Source: Rubrivivax sp.
GTDB lineage: Bacteria > Pseudomonadota > Gammaproteobacteria > Burkholderiales > Burkholderiaceae
Assembly (NCBI GenBank): GCA_004211235.1
Contig: SEEY01000127.1
Span: 1 to 8,693, forward strand
Direction: 5' to 3'
DNA: 8,693 bases
Shown: piece after piece, positions 1-7,133 of the stretch
Layout: each line of letters opens with the position of its first letter
Numbering within the stretch: position 1 is the first letter of the stretch
Translations under genes and position numbers: made by a program
The notes under the pieces: model-generated
What the model saw: only the letters and a program-made list of their open reading frames with translations
The model's database searches: none
Told to the model about the DNA's origin: nothing

Positions 1-1751
1 CCACCGAAATCCCCAGCCACAACCTGCGCGAAGTGGCCGCTGCGGCGGTCGCGCTGTTGAAGGACGACAAGCTCGCCGACGAGGCGCTGTTCGACCTGAT
101 CCCCGGCCCGGACTTCCCCGGCGGCGGCCAGCTGATCAGCGCGCCGGAGGAGATCCGCGCCGCCTACCTGTCGGGCCGCGGCAGCCTCAAGGTGCGGGCA
201 CGCTGGAAGATCGAGGACCTGGCCCGCGGCCAGTGGCAGCTCGTCGTCACCGAGCTGCCGCACGGCACCAGTGCGCAGAAGGTGCTGGAGGAGATCGAGG
301 AGCTGTCCAACCCCAAGGTCAAGGCCGGCAAGAAAGCGCTGAGCGCCGAGCAGCTCCAACTCAAGGCCGGCCTGCTGGCCGTGCTGGACGTGGTGCGCGA
401 CGAGTCCAGCAAGGACGCGGCCGTGCGCATCGTCTTCGAGCCCAAGAGCCGCACGGTCGAGCAGCAGGACCTCATCAACACGCTGCTGGCCCACACCAGC
501 CTGGAAAGCAGCGCGCCGGTCAACCTGACCATGATCGGCGCCGACGGCCGGCCGACGCAGAAGAGCCTGCGCGAAATGCTGACGGAGTGGGTGGGCTTCC
601 GCCAGGCCACGGTGCGCCGCCGCACCGAGCACCGCCTCGCACACGTCAACGACCGCATCCATGTGCTGGAAGGCCGGCAGCTGGTGCTGCTGAATATCGA
701 CGAGGTCATCCGCATCATCCGCGAGTCAGACGAGCCCAAGCCGGCGCTGATCGAGCACTTCAAGCTCAGCGACCGGCAGGCGGAAGACATACTGGAAATC
801 CGCCTGCGGCAGCTCGCGCGGCTGGAAGCCATCAAGATCGAGCAGGAGCTGGCCAAGCTGCGCGACGAGCGCGCGAAACTGGAAGACATCCTGGGCTCCG
901 CCAGCGCGCTGCGCCGCACGGTCGTCAAGGAGATCGAGGCCGACGCCAGGCAGTACGGCGACGACCGCCGCACGCTGATCCAGGCCGAGAAGCGCGTCAC
1001 CGCCGAGGTGAAGGTCGTTGACGAGCCGGTGACCGTGATCGTCAGCCAGAAGGGCTGGGTGAGGGCGCTCAAGGGCCATGAGGTGGACGTGGCGGCCCAG
1101 ACCTTCAAGGCAGGCGACGGCCTGTGGGGGCATTTCCGCTGCCGCAGCGTCGATCCGCTGATCGTCGTCGGCAGCAATGGCCGGGTGTATTCGGTGCCTG
1201 TTTCGAACCTGCCTGGGGGGCGTGGTGACGGCCAGCCCATCACGACGATGATCGAGCTGGAAAGCGGCAGCCAGATCGCCCACTATGTCGCCGGCGCCCT
1301 GAGCCAGCGCCTCGTTTTTGCGGGGTCGACCGGCTATGGGCTGATCGCCCAGATCGGCGACCTGGTCGGACGCCAGAAGGCCGGCAAAACCTTCCTGGCC
1401 CTGGACGACGGCGAGCAGCCCTTGCTGGCAGCCGTGCCGAACGATGCGGTGGCGCTGCAGCTCGGCGTGCTCAGCGCCCAGGGCCGGCTGCTGACTTTTC
1501 CGCTCGACGAGCTCAAGCACCAGCCCAAGGGCGGCAAGGGTCTGACATTGATGGATCTCGAAGCCAAGGACACGGTGCTTTCGCTGGCGTGCTTCACGCA
1601 GCAGTTGCGCGTCGAGGGCAGCGGCCGGGGCGGCAAGCCGCGTGAGGAGGTGCTGAAGAATCAATCGCTGGCGGCCCATGCCGGTAAACGTGCCCGTAAG
1701 GGCAAGTCCGTCGAAGGCTTGCAAAAGGTGGCACGCCTGGCTGTTGTGTGA
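1..1751 (+). CDS. parC: DNA topoisomerase IV subunit A (ParC), 5'-truncated by the window edge
   Basis: Subunit A of topoisomerase IV, which with ParE decatenates daughter chromosomes and relaxes supercoils by double-strand passage. The reading frame is already open at base 3 and 582 residues are visible. The first residues, TEIPSHNLREVAAAAVALL, match the ParC segment that follows the winged-helix domain, so roughly the first quarter, including the catalytic tyrosine, lies upstream of the window. Next come the tower/coiled-coil region (SLREMLTEWVGFRQATVRRR, then IDEVIRIIRESDEPKPAL) and, from about base 1020, the C-terminal beta-pinwheel, whose first blade contains QKGWVRALKGHEVD. A GyrA-box-like QPKGGKG lies near base 1525. 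The close match to ParC in the tower and first blade favours ParC over GyrA. The gene ends in TGA with a basic tail (KRARKGKSVEG). I see no strong terminator after it, only a short CCCC/GGGG hairpin near 1758-1770. Confidence 0.97.
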   Translation, partial: TEIPSHNLREVAAAAVALLKDDKLADEALFDLIPGPDFPGGGQLISAPEEIRAAYLSGRGSLKVRARWKIEDLARGQWQLVVTELPHGTSAQKVLEEIEELSNPKVKAGKKALSAEQLQLKAGLLAVLDVVRDESSKDAAVRIVFEPKSRTVEQQDLINTLLAHTSLESSAPVNLTMIGADGRPTQKSLREMLTEWVGFRQATVRRRTEHRLAHVNDRIHVLEGRQLVLLNIDEVIRIIRESDEPKPALIEHFKLSDRQAEDILEIRLRQLARLEAIKIEQELAKLRDERAKLEDILGSASALRRTVVKEIEADARQYGDDRRTLIQAEKRVTAEVKVVDEPVTVIVSQKGWVRALKGHEVDVAAQTFKAGDGLWGHFRCRSVDPLIVVGSNGRVYSVPVSNLPGGRGDGQPITTMIELESGSQIAHYVAGALSQRLVFAGSTGYGLIAQIGDLVGRQKAGKTFLALDDGEQPLLAAVPNDAVALQLGVLSAQGRLLTFPLDELKHQPKGGKGLTLMDLEAKDTVLSLACFTQQLRVEGSGRGGKPREEVLKNQSLAAHAGKRARKGKSVEGLQKVARLAVV

Positions 1752-1895
1752 AAGCAACCCCTTGGTGGGGAAATTCGCACCGAAGCGAGGCGATAGGTTG
1801 TCAGCTCAGGGCAAACAAATCCAAGGGTTAATGCTATTTACAAATTGGACCACCGATTCGCGGGGTATCCCCCTAGCTCCTGGCCAACCCGACCC

Positions 1896-1911
1896 TGGGT
1901 GCGGTCTTGCT
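1896..1911 (+). promoter_or_regulatory. Candidate sigma-54 (RpoN) promoter for the small PEP-CTERM gene
   Basis: The sequence TGGGTGCGGTCTTGCT has the diagnostic GG (1897-1898), ten bases, GC (1909-1910) spacing of -24/-12 promoters. Its TTGCT 3' half matches the consensus TGGCAC-N5-TTGCW exactly, while the CAC part of the 5' half does not match. A start about 12 bases after the GC would fall near 1921-1922, leaving a leader of about 33 bases to the ATG at 1955. Sigma-54 control of PEP-CTERM genes, through the PrsK/PrsR two-component system, is known in other proteobacteria. The 1752-1895 stretch upstream would have to carry the activator site; there I see only a short GGGG-TAT-CCCC dyad near 1862-1872. 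I found no convincing sigma-70 promoter in this gap. Confidence 0.62.
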
Positions 1912-1954
1912 GCAGTGCACAATTTGCTTCATCGATGTTCAGGAGTAGTCATCC

Positions 1955-2260
1955 ATGAAGTTCAAACCAGCAGCAGCGCTCGTCGCCGGTTTATTTGCCG
2001 CCTGTGCCCAGGCAGCTGTCTTCAATGGCCAGGACACGTTGGCTGATGTCGTTGCCAGCGACGCATCCTTGTATGCCGGCGACAGCTTCACGTCCAAGGC
2101 AGCGAGCGAGTTGGCCCAGGGCAGCGAATCGACCCTGACGGCGGATGAGACAGCCGCCCAAGCCGAGTCGCTGCGCATGCCGGAGCCGGAAAACTATGTC
2201 GCCTTGGCTGCCAGCCTCGGCCTGATCGGTTTCGTGTCCGCGCGCCGCCGCAACCGCTGA
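1955..2260 (+). CDS. Small secreted PEP-CTERM protein (101 aa)
   Basis: A short exosortase substrate. Residues 1-20 are a Sec signal peptide (MKFKPAAALVAGLFAACAQA, cleavage after AQA). A roughly 54-residue Ala/Ser/Thr/Asp-rich linker follows, with no domain I recognise. Residues 75-101 form the PEP-CTERM tail: a PEP motif (MPEPENY), a hydrophobic stretch (VALAASLGLIGFVSA) and a basic end (RRRNR). In this family the tail is recognised by an exosortase in the inner membrane and the protein ends up at the surface or in the exopolysaccharide matrix. AGGAG at 1941-1945 lies nine bases before the ATG and sets the start. The gene is alone in its transcription unit, with a putative sigma-54 promoter before it and a stem-loop after. 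Small PEP-CTERM proteins of this design have been tied to floc formation in Zoogloea; that role here is inference. No exosortase gene is in the window. Confidence 0.88.
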   Translation: MKFKPAAALVAGLFAACAQAAVFNGQDTLADVVASDASLYAGDSFTSKAASELAQGSESTLTADETAAQAESLRMPEPENYVALAASLGLIGFVSARRRNR

Positions 2261-2279
2261 TCCGCAGTTGCCTCAAGCT

Positions 2280-2310
2280 GAAAGCGCCCTCCGCGGGCGC
2301 TTTCTTCATT
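2280..2310 (+). terminator. Stem-loop terminator between convergent genes
   Basis: A perfect 10-bp stem, GAAAGCGCCC (2280-2289) with GGGCGCTTTC (2295-2304), closes a five-base loop and is followed by the T-rich TTCATT. It begins 19 bases after the stop of the small PEP-CTERM gene. On the minus strand it lies 5 bases after the stop of the lipoprotein gene, so it can serve both converging transcripts. The T-tract is better on the plus strand. Confidence 0.85.
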
Positions 2311-2825
2311 CAGTCGTCCATCCCCGGGAAGCCACGCATCGGATACACCATGCTCTTCGTCGTCCGCACAACGCGGCCGCCCTTGAAATGCACGTTGAAG
2401 CGCATGCCGTAGCCCGACTGGTCCGGCTCGATGGTCCAGTCCCAGACGTCCTCGCCGCTGAGCGGGAAGAACACCCGGGTGCGCTCGGTGCCGAGCAGCC
2501 GGCTGACCTGCTCCGGTGTCATGCCGGGCTGGATGCGGGCCTGGCCGGCGGCTGACAGGGCGTCTTCGACGCTGGCGAGCCGACCGTCGGGCGCCAGGCG
2601 GACCATGTAGCAGTGGGTGCCCATCGGCTGGCCGGAGTACTCCAGCGTACGCCCGCCGTCGGCCTCGGGCCAGGTGCGGGTCGGTTGGCCGTAGAGGGCG
2701 ATGACATCCTCGCCGCGGCTGCTGCCGGGCTGGAGCCGGGCATCACGGTCCGGCGTGGCGCAGCCGGAAACAAGCAGGGCGGCGCTGAGGGTCAGGGTAG
2801 CGGCGGCAGTGAAGACAGGGCGCAT
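2310..2825 (-). CDS. BamE/SmpA-like outer-membrane lipoprotein (171 aa)
   Basis: A predicted lipoprotein. Residues 1-21 are a signal sequence ending in a lipobox (VSGC, lipidated Cys22). The mature part holds IQPGMTPEQVSRLLG (98-112), the pattern typical of the SmpA/OmlA (BamE) fold, followed by a strand-rich segment (DVWDWTI, FNVHFKGGRV). The first half looks like a second, diverged copy of the same unit: LQPGSSRGEDVIALYGQPT (31-49), then TLEYS and a strand ending in APDGRLASVED. True BamE is usually shorter and has one unit, so this is more likely a paralogue of unknown role in envelope maintenance. It is the last gene of the minus-strand run, starting 19 bases after the pyrD stop. A GGGGGA tract just upstream of the ATG is the likely ribosome binding site. 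The family call is moderately sure; the specific function is unknown. Confidence 0.82.
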   Translation of the reverse strand: MRPVFTAAATLTLSAALLVSGCATPDRDARLQPGSSRGEDVIALYGQPTRTWPEADGGRTLEYSGQPMGTHCYMVRLAPDGRLASVEDALSAAGQARIQPGMTPEQVSRLLGTERTRVFFPLSGEDVWDWTIEPDQSGYGMRFNVHFKGGRVVRTTKSMVYPMRGFPGMDD

Positions 2826-2844
2826 GGCGGTCCCCCGGAAGGTT

Positions 2845-3885
2845 TCAGCGTTTGGCGAGGGCCCTCGCGCATTCGCTGACGAGGGCCGGGCCCTTGTAGA
2901 TCAGGCCTGTGTAGATTTGGGCAAGATCGGCGCCCGCCTCCAGCTTGGCGCGAGCATCGTCGCCGCTCATCACGCCGCCGACGCCGATGATGGGATAGCC
3001 GGCCGGGAGCGCCGCACGCAGCAGCCGGATGACGCGGTTGCTGGCCTCGAAGACCGGCGCGCCGGACAGGCCGCCGGTCTCGCCGGCATGAGGCAGACCC
3101 TGCACCTTGTCGCGCGCGATGGTCGTGTTCGTGGCGATGACGCCGTCGATGTCGTTGGCCTTCAGCGTCTGGGCGATGACGGCGACCTGGTCTTCCTCCA
3201 GGTCCGGCGCGATCTTGACGAACATGGGCACCTTGCGGCGGCTGTGGCCCTGCAGTTGCAGCTTGCGCTCCTGCAAGCGTGACAGCAGCGCGTCCAGCGC
3301 CTCGTCGCTCTGCAGGGCGCGCAGGTTCTTGGTGTTGGGACTGGAGATGTTGACGGTGATGTAGTCGGCGTGCGCAAACACGCCTTCCAGGCCGAGCAGG
3401 TAATCGTCGGCCGCGTTTTCGATGGGCGTCGCGGCGTTCTTGCCGATGTTCAGGCCGAGGATCCCGCCGGCCTTGCGGAAGCTGTGGGCGCGCTGCACGT
3501 TGGCGATGAAGCTGGCCAGACCCTCGTTGTTGAAGCCGAGCCGGTTGATCAGGGCGTTCGCCTCGGGCAGGCGGAACATGCGTGGCTTGTCGTTGCCCGG
3601 CTGGGCTTTTGGGGTCACGGTGCCCACCTCGATGAAGCCGAAGCCCATCGCGCCCAGGCCGTCGATGCAGCGGCCGTTCTTGTCCAGGCCGGCGGCCAGG
3701 CCGATGCGGTTGGGGAAGCGCAGGCCGGCAATCGTCACCGGGTCGCTGACGCGTTCGCCGCACCAGAGCAGTTGCGCGGGTGTGTTCTGCAACCGGGCGA
3801 TGCTCCCCAGCGTCAGCTCGTGGGCGTGCTCGGCGTCCAGGCCGAACAGGAAGGGGCGGGTGAGGGCGTAGGGGATCAGCGGCAT
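2845..3885 (-). CDS. pyrD: Dihydroorotate dehydrogenase, quinone-dependent (class 2)
   Basis: Oxidises dihydroorotate to orotate in the fourth step of pyrimidine synthesis and passes electrons from FMN to membrane quinone. The protein has 346 residues, normal for class 2 enzymes. The N-terminus ([20 protein letters not shown], continuing to about residue 40) is the membrane-associated helical cap that distinguishes class 2 from soluble class 1. FMN and substrate motifs are present: [10 protein letters not shown] (62-71), [10 protein letters not shown] (113-122), and NISSPNT (179-185) with the catalytic Ser182. KIAPDL (224-229), ATNTT (251-255) and the phosphate-binding IGVGGV (300-305) follow. 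The ATG at 3885 is chosen because the family N-terminus begins exactly there; the frame is open further upstream but runs antisense-style through lysR. The start lies 14 bases after the lysR stop, with only a weak CGGG-type ribosome site. This suggests co-transcription with lysR, or a promoter inside lysR. Confidence 0.96.
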   Translation of the reverse strand: MPLIPYALTRPFLFGLDAEHAHELTLGSIARLQNTPAQLLWCGERVSDPVTIAGLRFPNRIGLAAGLDKNGRCIDGLGAMGFGFIEVGTVTPKAQPGNDKPRMFRLPEANALINRLGFNNEGLASFIANVQRAHSFRKAGGILGLNIGKNAATPIENAADDYLLGLEGVFAHADYITVNISSPNTKNLRALQSDEALDALLSRLQERKLQLQGHSRRKVPMFVKIAPDLEEDQVAVIAQTLKANDIDGVIATNTTIARDKVQGLPHAGETGGLSGAPVFEASNRVIRLLRAALPAGYPIIGVGGVMSGDDARAKLEAGADLAQIYTGLIYKGPALVSECARALAKR

Positions 3886-3899
3886 AGCCCGTGATTCTC

Positions 3900-4853
3900 T
3901 CAGCCGGGGTGGCCTTCGCGCTCCCAGGGCGGCACGTCGCCCATCTTCTCCAGCATGAAGTCGATCAGCGCGCGGACCTTGGGCGCGGCGTGGCGGCTCG
4001 GCAGGTAGACGGCGAAGAGCGTGTCGGCATCGGCCAGCCCGCCGATGGGCTGCCACCCGGGCAGCACCGCCTGCAACCGCCCGGCGCGCAAGTCGGCGCC
4101 GATGGCGTAGGTGGGCAGCACCGCCAGGCCCATGCCGGCCAGCGCGGCGACACGCAGGGACTCGCTGCTGTTGGCGGTCAGCCCGCTCTCGAATCGCAGC
4201 GCGCCGCGGGTTTCCACATCCGCCTCGCCCAGCTCGGCATGCCGGAAGCGCCAGCGGTCCGGCGACTGCAGATAGCCGAAGCGCAGGCAGCGGTGGCCGG
4301 CGATGTCGGCCACCGCCTGCGGCGCACCGTGGGCGGCGAGGTAGGCCGGCGCCGCACACAGCACGAAGCGGATGGCGGCCAGGCGCCTGGCGACGAGCCC
4401 GTCGGCGGGCTTGTTCGTCAGCCGCAGCACGACGTCGAAGCCTTCTTCGGCCAGATCGACGTAGCGGTCATTCAGGCCCAGCACGACATCGATCTGCGGA
4501 TGGCGGGCGCAGAACTCCGCCATCAGTGACGTGAATTGGAGGTTGCCGAAGGCGGTCGAGACCGACAGCCGGAGCACGCCGCGCGGCTCATCGCGGCGGC
4601 CGGCAAGCTCCGTCTCCAGGGCCAGGTTCTCGTCCAGCAGCCGAAGCGCCCGCTCATAGACGGCGCTGCCCTCGGCGGTCGGGCTGACGCTGCGCGTCGT
4701 GCGATGCAGCAGCCGCGTGCCGAGCTGCGCTTCAAGCCGCACGACCTGCTTGCTGACGGCCGACTTGGTGGTGCCGAGCAGCCGCGCCGCACCGGAGAAA
4801 CCGCGGGCGTCGACGACGCGGGCAAAGGCTTGTAGGTCTTCGAGGCGGCCCAT
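3900..4853 (-). CDS. LysR-family transcriptional regulator
   Basis: A 317-residue DNA-binding regulator. The N-terminal winged helix-turn-helix (about residues 1-60) has the classic LysR pattern: [20 protein letters not shown], then [20 protein letters not shown], then [11 protein letters not shown]. The ligand-binding periplasmic-protein-like domain runs from about 92 to 300 and includes the usual FDVVLRL and GMGLAVLP motifs. The start at 4853 is set by the family N-terminus and by GGAG nine bases upstream on the minus strand. It is divergent from the EamA transporter gene across 102 bp. In this family that usually means it autoregulates and controls the divergent gene in response to a small molecule. 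Which ligand it senses cannot be read from the sequence. It is followed closely by pyrD on the same strand, which may simply be chromosomal packing. Confidence 0.94.
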   Translation of the reverse strand: MGRLEDLQAFARVVDARGFSGAARLLGTTKSAVSKQVVRLEAQLGTRLLHRTTRSVSPTAEGSAVYERALRLLDENLALETELAGRRDEPRGVLRLSVSTAFGNLQFTSLMAEFCARHPQIDVVLGLNDRYVDLAEEGFDVVLRLTNKPADGLVARRLAAIRFVLCAAPAYLAAHGAPQAVADIAGHRCLRFGYLQSPDRWRFRHAELGEADVETRGALRFESGLTANSSESLRVAALAGMGLAVLPTYAIGADLRAGRLQAVLPGWQPIGGLADADTLFAVYLPSRHAAPKVRALIDFMLEKMGDVPPWEREGHPG

Positions 4854-4955
4854 CTGGTTGTGCTCCGTTTGGAAACTCTGAATCGACGTTGAGGTGGATT
4901 GTGTCCTGAGGTGGTGATTTCTAGAGTCGAGGCCTGCCTTTCCAACGGAGTCGCC
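4854..4955. promoter_or_regulatory. Divergent lysR / eamA control region
   Basis: This 102-bp gap must hold both promoters. TGAGGTGG occurs twice in direct orientation, at 4890-4897 and 4907-4914, a 17-bp period that could be a regulator site. A weak plus-strand promoter is possible: TTGTGT (4899-4904), 17 bases, TAGAGT (4922-4927). A weak minus-strand one is TTGGAA (complement of 4940-4945), 16 bases, TAGAAA (complement of 4918-4923). These overlap each other and the repeat, as expected for a LysR-controlled divergent promoter. I could not single out a clear T-N11-A LysR box. Promoter calls here are tentative. Confidence 0.5.
4863..4950. repeat. Inverted repeat carrying both ribosome binding sites
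   Basis: CTCCGTTTGGAAA (4863-4875) and TTTCCAACGGAG (4939-4950) are reverse complements apart from a single inserted base, separated by 63 bases. Read toward each gene, both leaders become TTTCCAA(A)CGGAG, and the GGAG in each arm is the ribosome binding site of lysR and of the transporter respectively. Confidence 0.7.
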
Positions 4956-5879
4956 ATGTCCACCACCCTGACGCCCTGCCTGGCCCAGTCCTTCCGGCCC
5001 GGCCTCGCGCAGCAACTGCTGGCCGCTGCTGCCGCGTCGAGCCTGCCGCTGCTGTTCATCCTGCTGTGGAGCAGCGGCTATGTCGCCGGCAAGCTGGCCC
5101 TGCCGCACACCGGCCCGCTGACGTTGTTGACGCTGCGCTTCGGCCTCGCTGCCGTCGTGCTGCTGGCCGTGGCCGGCGCGACGGGCGCGCCCTGGCCGCA
5201 CCGGGCGCGTGGCTGGGCGCATCTGGCCGTCGTCGGCCTGCTGATGCAGGTGCTGCACTTCTCCTGCATCTACTTCGCGCTGCAGGCCGGCCTGAGCGCC
5301 GGCGTGGCGGGCCTGCTGATCGGCCTGATGCCGCTGGCGACCGCACTCGGCGCCCATCTGTGGCTGGCCGAACAGCTGAACCGCCGGCAATTGCTGGCGC
5401 TGCTTGGCGGGCTGGCGGGCGTCGCGCTTGTCATTGCCGACAAGCCGCTGGGCGGCGCCTGGACGGCCTACGCCGTCGCGGGTCTCGGCCTGCTCGGCCT
5501 GGTGGCCGGCACGCTTTACCAGAAGCGTTTCTGCGCCCACATGGATCTGCGCAGCGGCGCCGGCGTGCAGATGGCCGTGTCCGCACTGGCGGTGGCTGCC
5601 TTCGCCGGGCCGATGGAGGGCTTCGCCGTGGACTGGACGCCCGAACTGGTCGGCGCCTGGCTGTGGCTCGGCCTCGTCAACTCCATCGGCGCCTTCAGCC
5701 TGATGTTCATCATGATCCGCCGTGGCCAGGCGGGGCAGGTGGCGCGGCTGTTCTTCCTCATCCCGGGCGTGTCGGCGCTGATGGGCTTCGTGCTGCTGGG
5801 TGAACGATTGGAGCCGTTGGCTTTCGCCGGCTTTGCGCTGTCTGCACTGTCTGTGTGCGTGGCTGCTGCCAAGCGGTGA
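4956..5879 (+). CDS. EamA/DMT-family transporter, 10 transmembrane helices
   Basis: An inner-membrane permease of the drug/metabolite transporter superfamily, 307 residues. Ten hydrophobic segments are visible, at roughly 30-49, 54-74, 86-109, 112-137, 144-161, 170-188, 203-219, 231-253, 261-283 and 287-304. They are arranged as two EamA repeats of five. Family signatures include WSSGYVAGKLAL in helix 1, TLRFGLA in helix 2, and near the end RRGQAGQVARLFFLIPGVSALMGFVLLGE. The start at 4956 has ACGGAG five bases upstream; an ATG at 4899 is in frame but lies in the control region and would add 19 atypical residues. It is divergent from lysR and 29 bases ahead of the DAHP synthase gene, so probably in one transcript with it. 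Family members export amino acids, metabolites or drugs. Export of an aromatic compound is a guess from context only. Confidence 0.92.
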   Translation: MSTTLTPCLAQSFRPGLAQQLLAAAAASSLPLLFILLWSSGYVAGKLALPHTGPLTLLTLRFGLAAVVLLAVAGATGAPWPHRARGWAHLAVVGLLMQVLHFSCIYFALQAGLSAGVAGLLIGLMPLATALGAHLWLAEQLNRRQLLALLGGLAGVALVIADKPLGGAWTAYAVAGLGLLGLVAGTLYQKRFCAHMDLRSGAGVQMAVSALAVAAFAGPMEGFAVDWTPELVGAWLWLGLVNSIGAFSLMFIMIRRGQAGQVARLFFLIPGVSALMGFVLLGERLEPLAFAGFALSALSVCVAAAKR

Positions 5880-5908
5880 AAATGCGGGGCTTCATTGGGA
5901 GCCACAAC

Positions 5909-7030
5909 ATGAAACCGCTCGACGACCCTCATCACGACCGCGAAGCCGGCTCCCGCGACGAGACGCGGGACACCACCCGCACCGACGACACCCGCATCGG
6001 CGCCGTCCGCGCGCTGATCAGCCCGGCGCTGCTGCTGGAAGAGCTGCCCATCCCCGACGAGACGCTCGAGCTCGTCGAGAAGGCGCGCCAGGAGATCAGC
6101 GATGTGCTGCACGGGCGAGACGACCGCCTGCTCGTCATCGTCGGCCCCTGCTCCATCCACGACCATGACCAGGCGATGGACTACGCCCGGCTGCTGAAGG
6201 CCGCGCGCGAGGAACTGGGCGCCGACCTGCTCGTCGTCATGCGTGTCTACTTCGAGAAGCCGCGCACGACGGTGGGCTGGAAGGGCTACATCAACGATCC
6301 CCGCCTGGACGGCAGCTTCCACATGAACGAGGGCCTGCGCCTGGCGCGGCAACTGCTGCTGGACGTGAACGCGCTGGGCCTGCCGGCCGGCACCGAGTTC
6401 CTGGACCTGCTGTCGCCGCAGTACATCTCCGACCTGATCGCCTGGGGCGCCATCGGCGCGCGCACCACCGAGAGCCAGAGCCACCGCCAGCTGGCGTCGG
6501 GCCTGAGCTGCCCGGTCGGCTTCAAGAACGGCACGGACGGCGGCATCAAGGTCGCCAGTGACGCCGTGCTGGCTGCCAGCTCGCCGCATGCCTTCATGGG
6601 CATGACCAAGATGGGCACCGCCGCCATCTTCGAGACGCGCGGCAACGAGGATTGCCACGTCATCCTGCGCGGCGGCAAGGCGCCGAACTACGACGCGCCG
6701 TCCGTCAACGCGGCCTGCGATGCGCTCAAGACCTCGGGCCTGCGCGAGCAGGTCATGATCGATTTCTCGCATGCGAACTCCAGCAAGAAGTACGAGCGCC
6801 AGATCGATGTGGGGCATGACGTCGCAGGTCAGATCGCCGGTGGCGATCAGCGCATCACCGGCGTCATGATCGAAAGCCACCTGCAGCCCGGCCGCCAGGA
6901 TCTGGCCGACGGCCAGACGCGCGCCGACCTGAAGCCCGGCGTGTCGATCACCGATGCCTGCCTGGGCTGGGCACAGACCGAGCCGCTGCTGCGCGAACTG
7001 GCCGCCGCAGTGCGCCGCCGGCGCGGCTGA
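5909..7030 (+). CDS. aroG: 3-deoxy-7-phosphoheptulonate (DAHP) synthase, class I
   Basis: Condenses phosphoenolpyruvate with erythrose 4-phosphate to give DAHP, the committed step to chorismate and the aromatic amino acids. The protein has 373 residues and all the expected active-site residues: GPCSIHD with metal-ligand Cys81, MRVYFEKPRTTVGWKG with Arg112 and Lys117, GFKNGTDGG with Lys206, DFSHANSSK with metal-ligand His288, ESH with Glu322, and SITDAC with Asp349. DFSHANSSK and neighbouring residues are closer to the E. coli AroG (Phe-sensitive) form than to AroF, but the feedback ligand cannot be assigned from sequence alone. The ATG at 5909 has GGGAG seven bases upstream; an in-frame ATG at 5882 would sit only two bases after the transporter stop and has no good ribosome site. 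The start chosen leaves an N-terminal tail about 20 residues longer than in E. coli AroG and rich in Asp, Arg and Thr. Confidence 0.95.
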   Translation: MKPLDDPHHDREAGSRDETRDTTRTDDTRIGAVRALISPALLLEELPIPDETLELVEKARQEISDVLHGRDDRLLVIVGPCSIHDHDQAMDYARLLKAAREELGADLLVVMRVYFEKPRTTVGWKGYINDPRLDGSFHMNEGLRLARQLLLDVNALGLPAGTEFLDLLSPQYISDLIAWGAIGARTTESQSHRQLASGLSCPVGFKNGTDGGIKVASDAVLAASSPHAFMGMTKMGTAAIFETRGNEDCHVILRGGKAPNYDAPSVNAACDALKTSGLREQVMIDFSHANSSKKYERQIDVGHDVAGQIAGGDQRITGVMIESHLQPGRQDLADGQTRADLKPGVSITDACLGWAQTEPLLRELAAAVRRRRG

Positions 7031-7033
7031 TCC

Positions 7034-7079
7034 CGCTCGCGCCGCAAGGCGCCCACCCGTCGCAGCGCGCTCGCGCCGC
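7034..7079 (+). repeat. 12-bp direct repeat and small hairpin after aroG
   Basis: CGCTCGCGCCGC occurs at 7034-7045 and again at 7068-7079, 34 bases apart. The first copy overlaps a five-base-pair hairpin, GCGCC (7039-7043), loop GCAA, GGCGC (7048-7052). No T-tract follows, so it is not a convincing terminator and the downstream DUF2141 gene could be reached by read-through. Confidence 0.5.
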
Positions 7080-7133
7080 GGCGGGGCGATTTCCAGAATC
7101 CAGCCATTGCCACTGCTGAACCTGGAGATCGCG

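Noticed and set aside
164..1757. Long minus-strand open frames opposite parC (about 340-360 codons)
   Set aside because: They are antisense shadows of GC-rich coding sequence; their translations are low-complexity Arg/Ser/Ala-rich and match no family, whereas the plus frame is clearly ParC.
1758..1770. CCCC-TTGGT-GGGG hairpin after parC as a terminator
   Set aside because: Only four base pairs and a poor T-tract; too weak to call.
1678..2046. Open frame of 122 codons bridging parC and the small PEP-CTERM gene
   Set aside because: It has no ribosome site, no recognisable domain, and overlaps the end of parC, the sigma-54-like site and the start of a better-supported gene.
3886..5540. Upstream extensions of the pyrD and lysR frames (504 and 546 codons)
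   Set aside because: The extra residues overlap other genes in a non-coding style, and the family N-termini plus ribosome sites place the true starts at 3885 and 4853.
6954..7133. In-frame 5' extension of the DUF2141 gene overlapping aroG
   Set aside because: The signal peptide and ribosome binding site fix the start at 7134; the extension is aroG sequence read in another frame.
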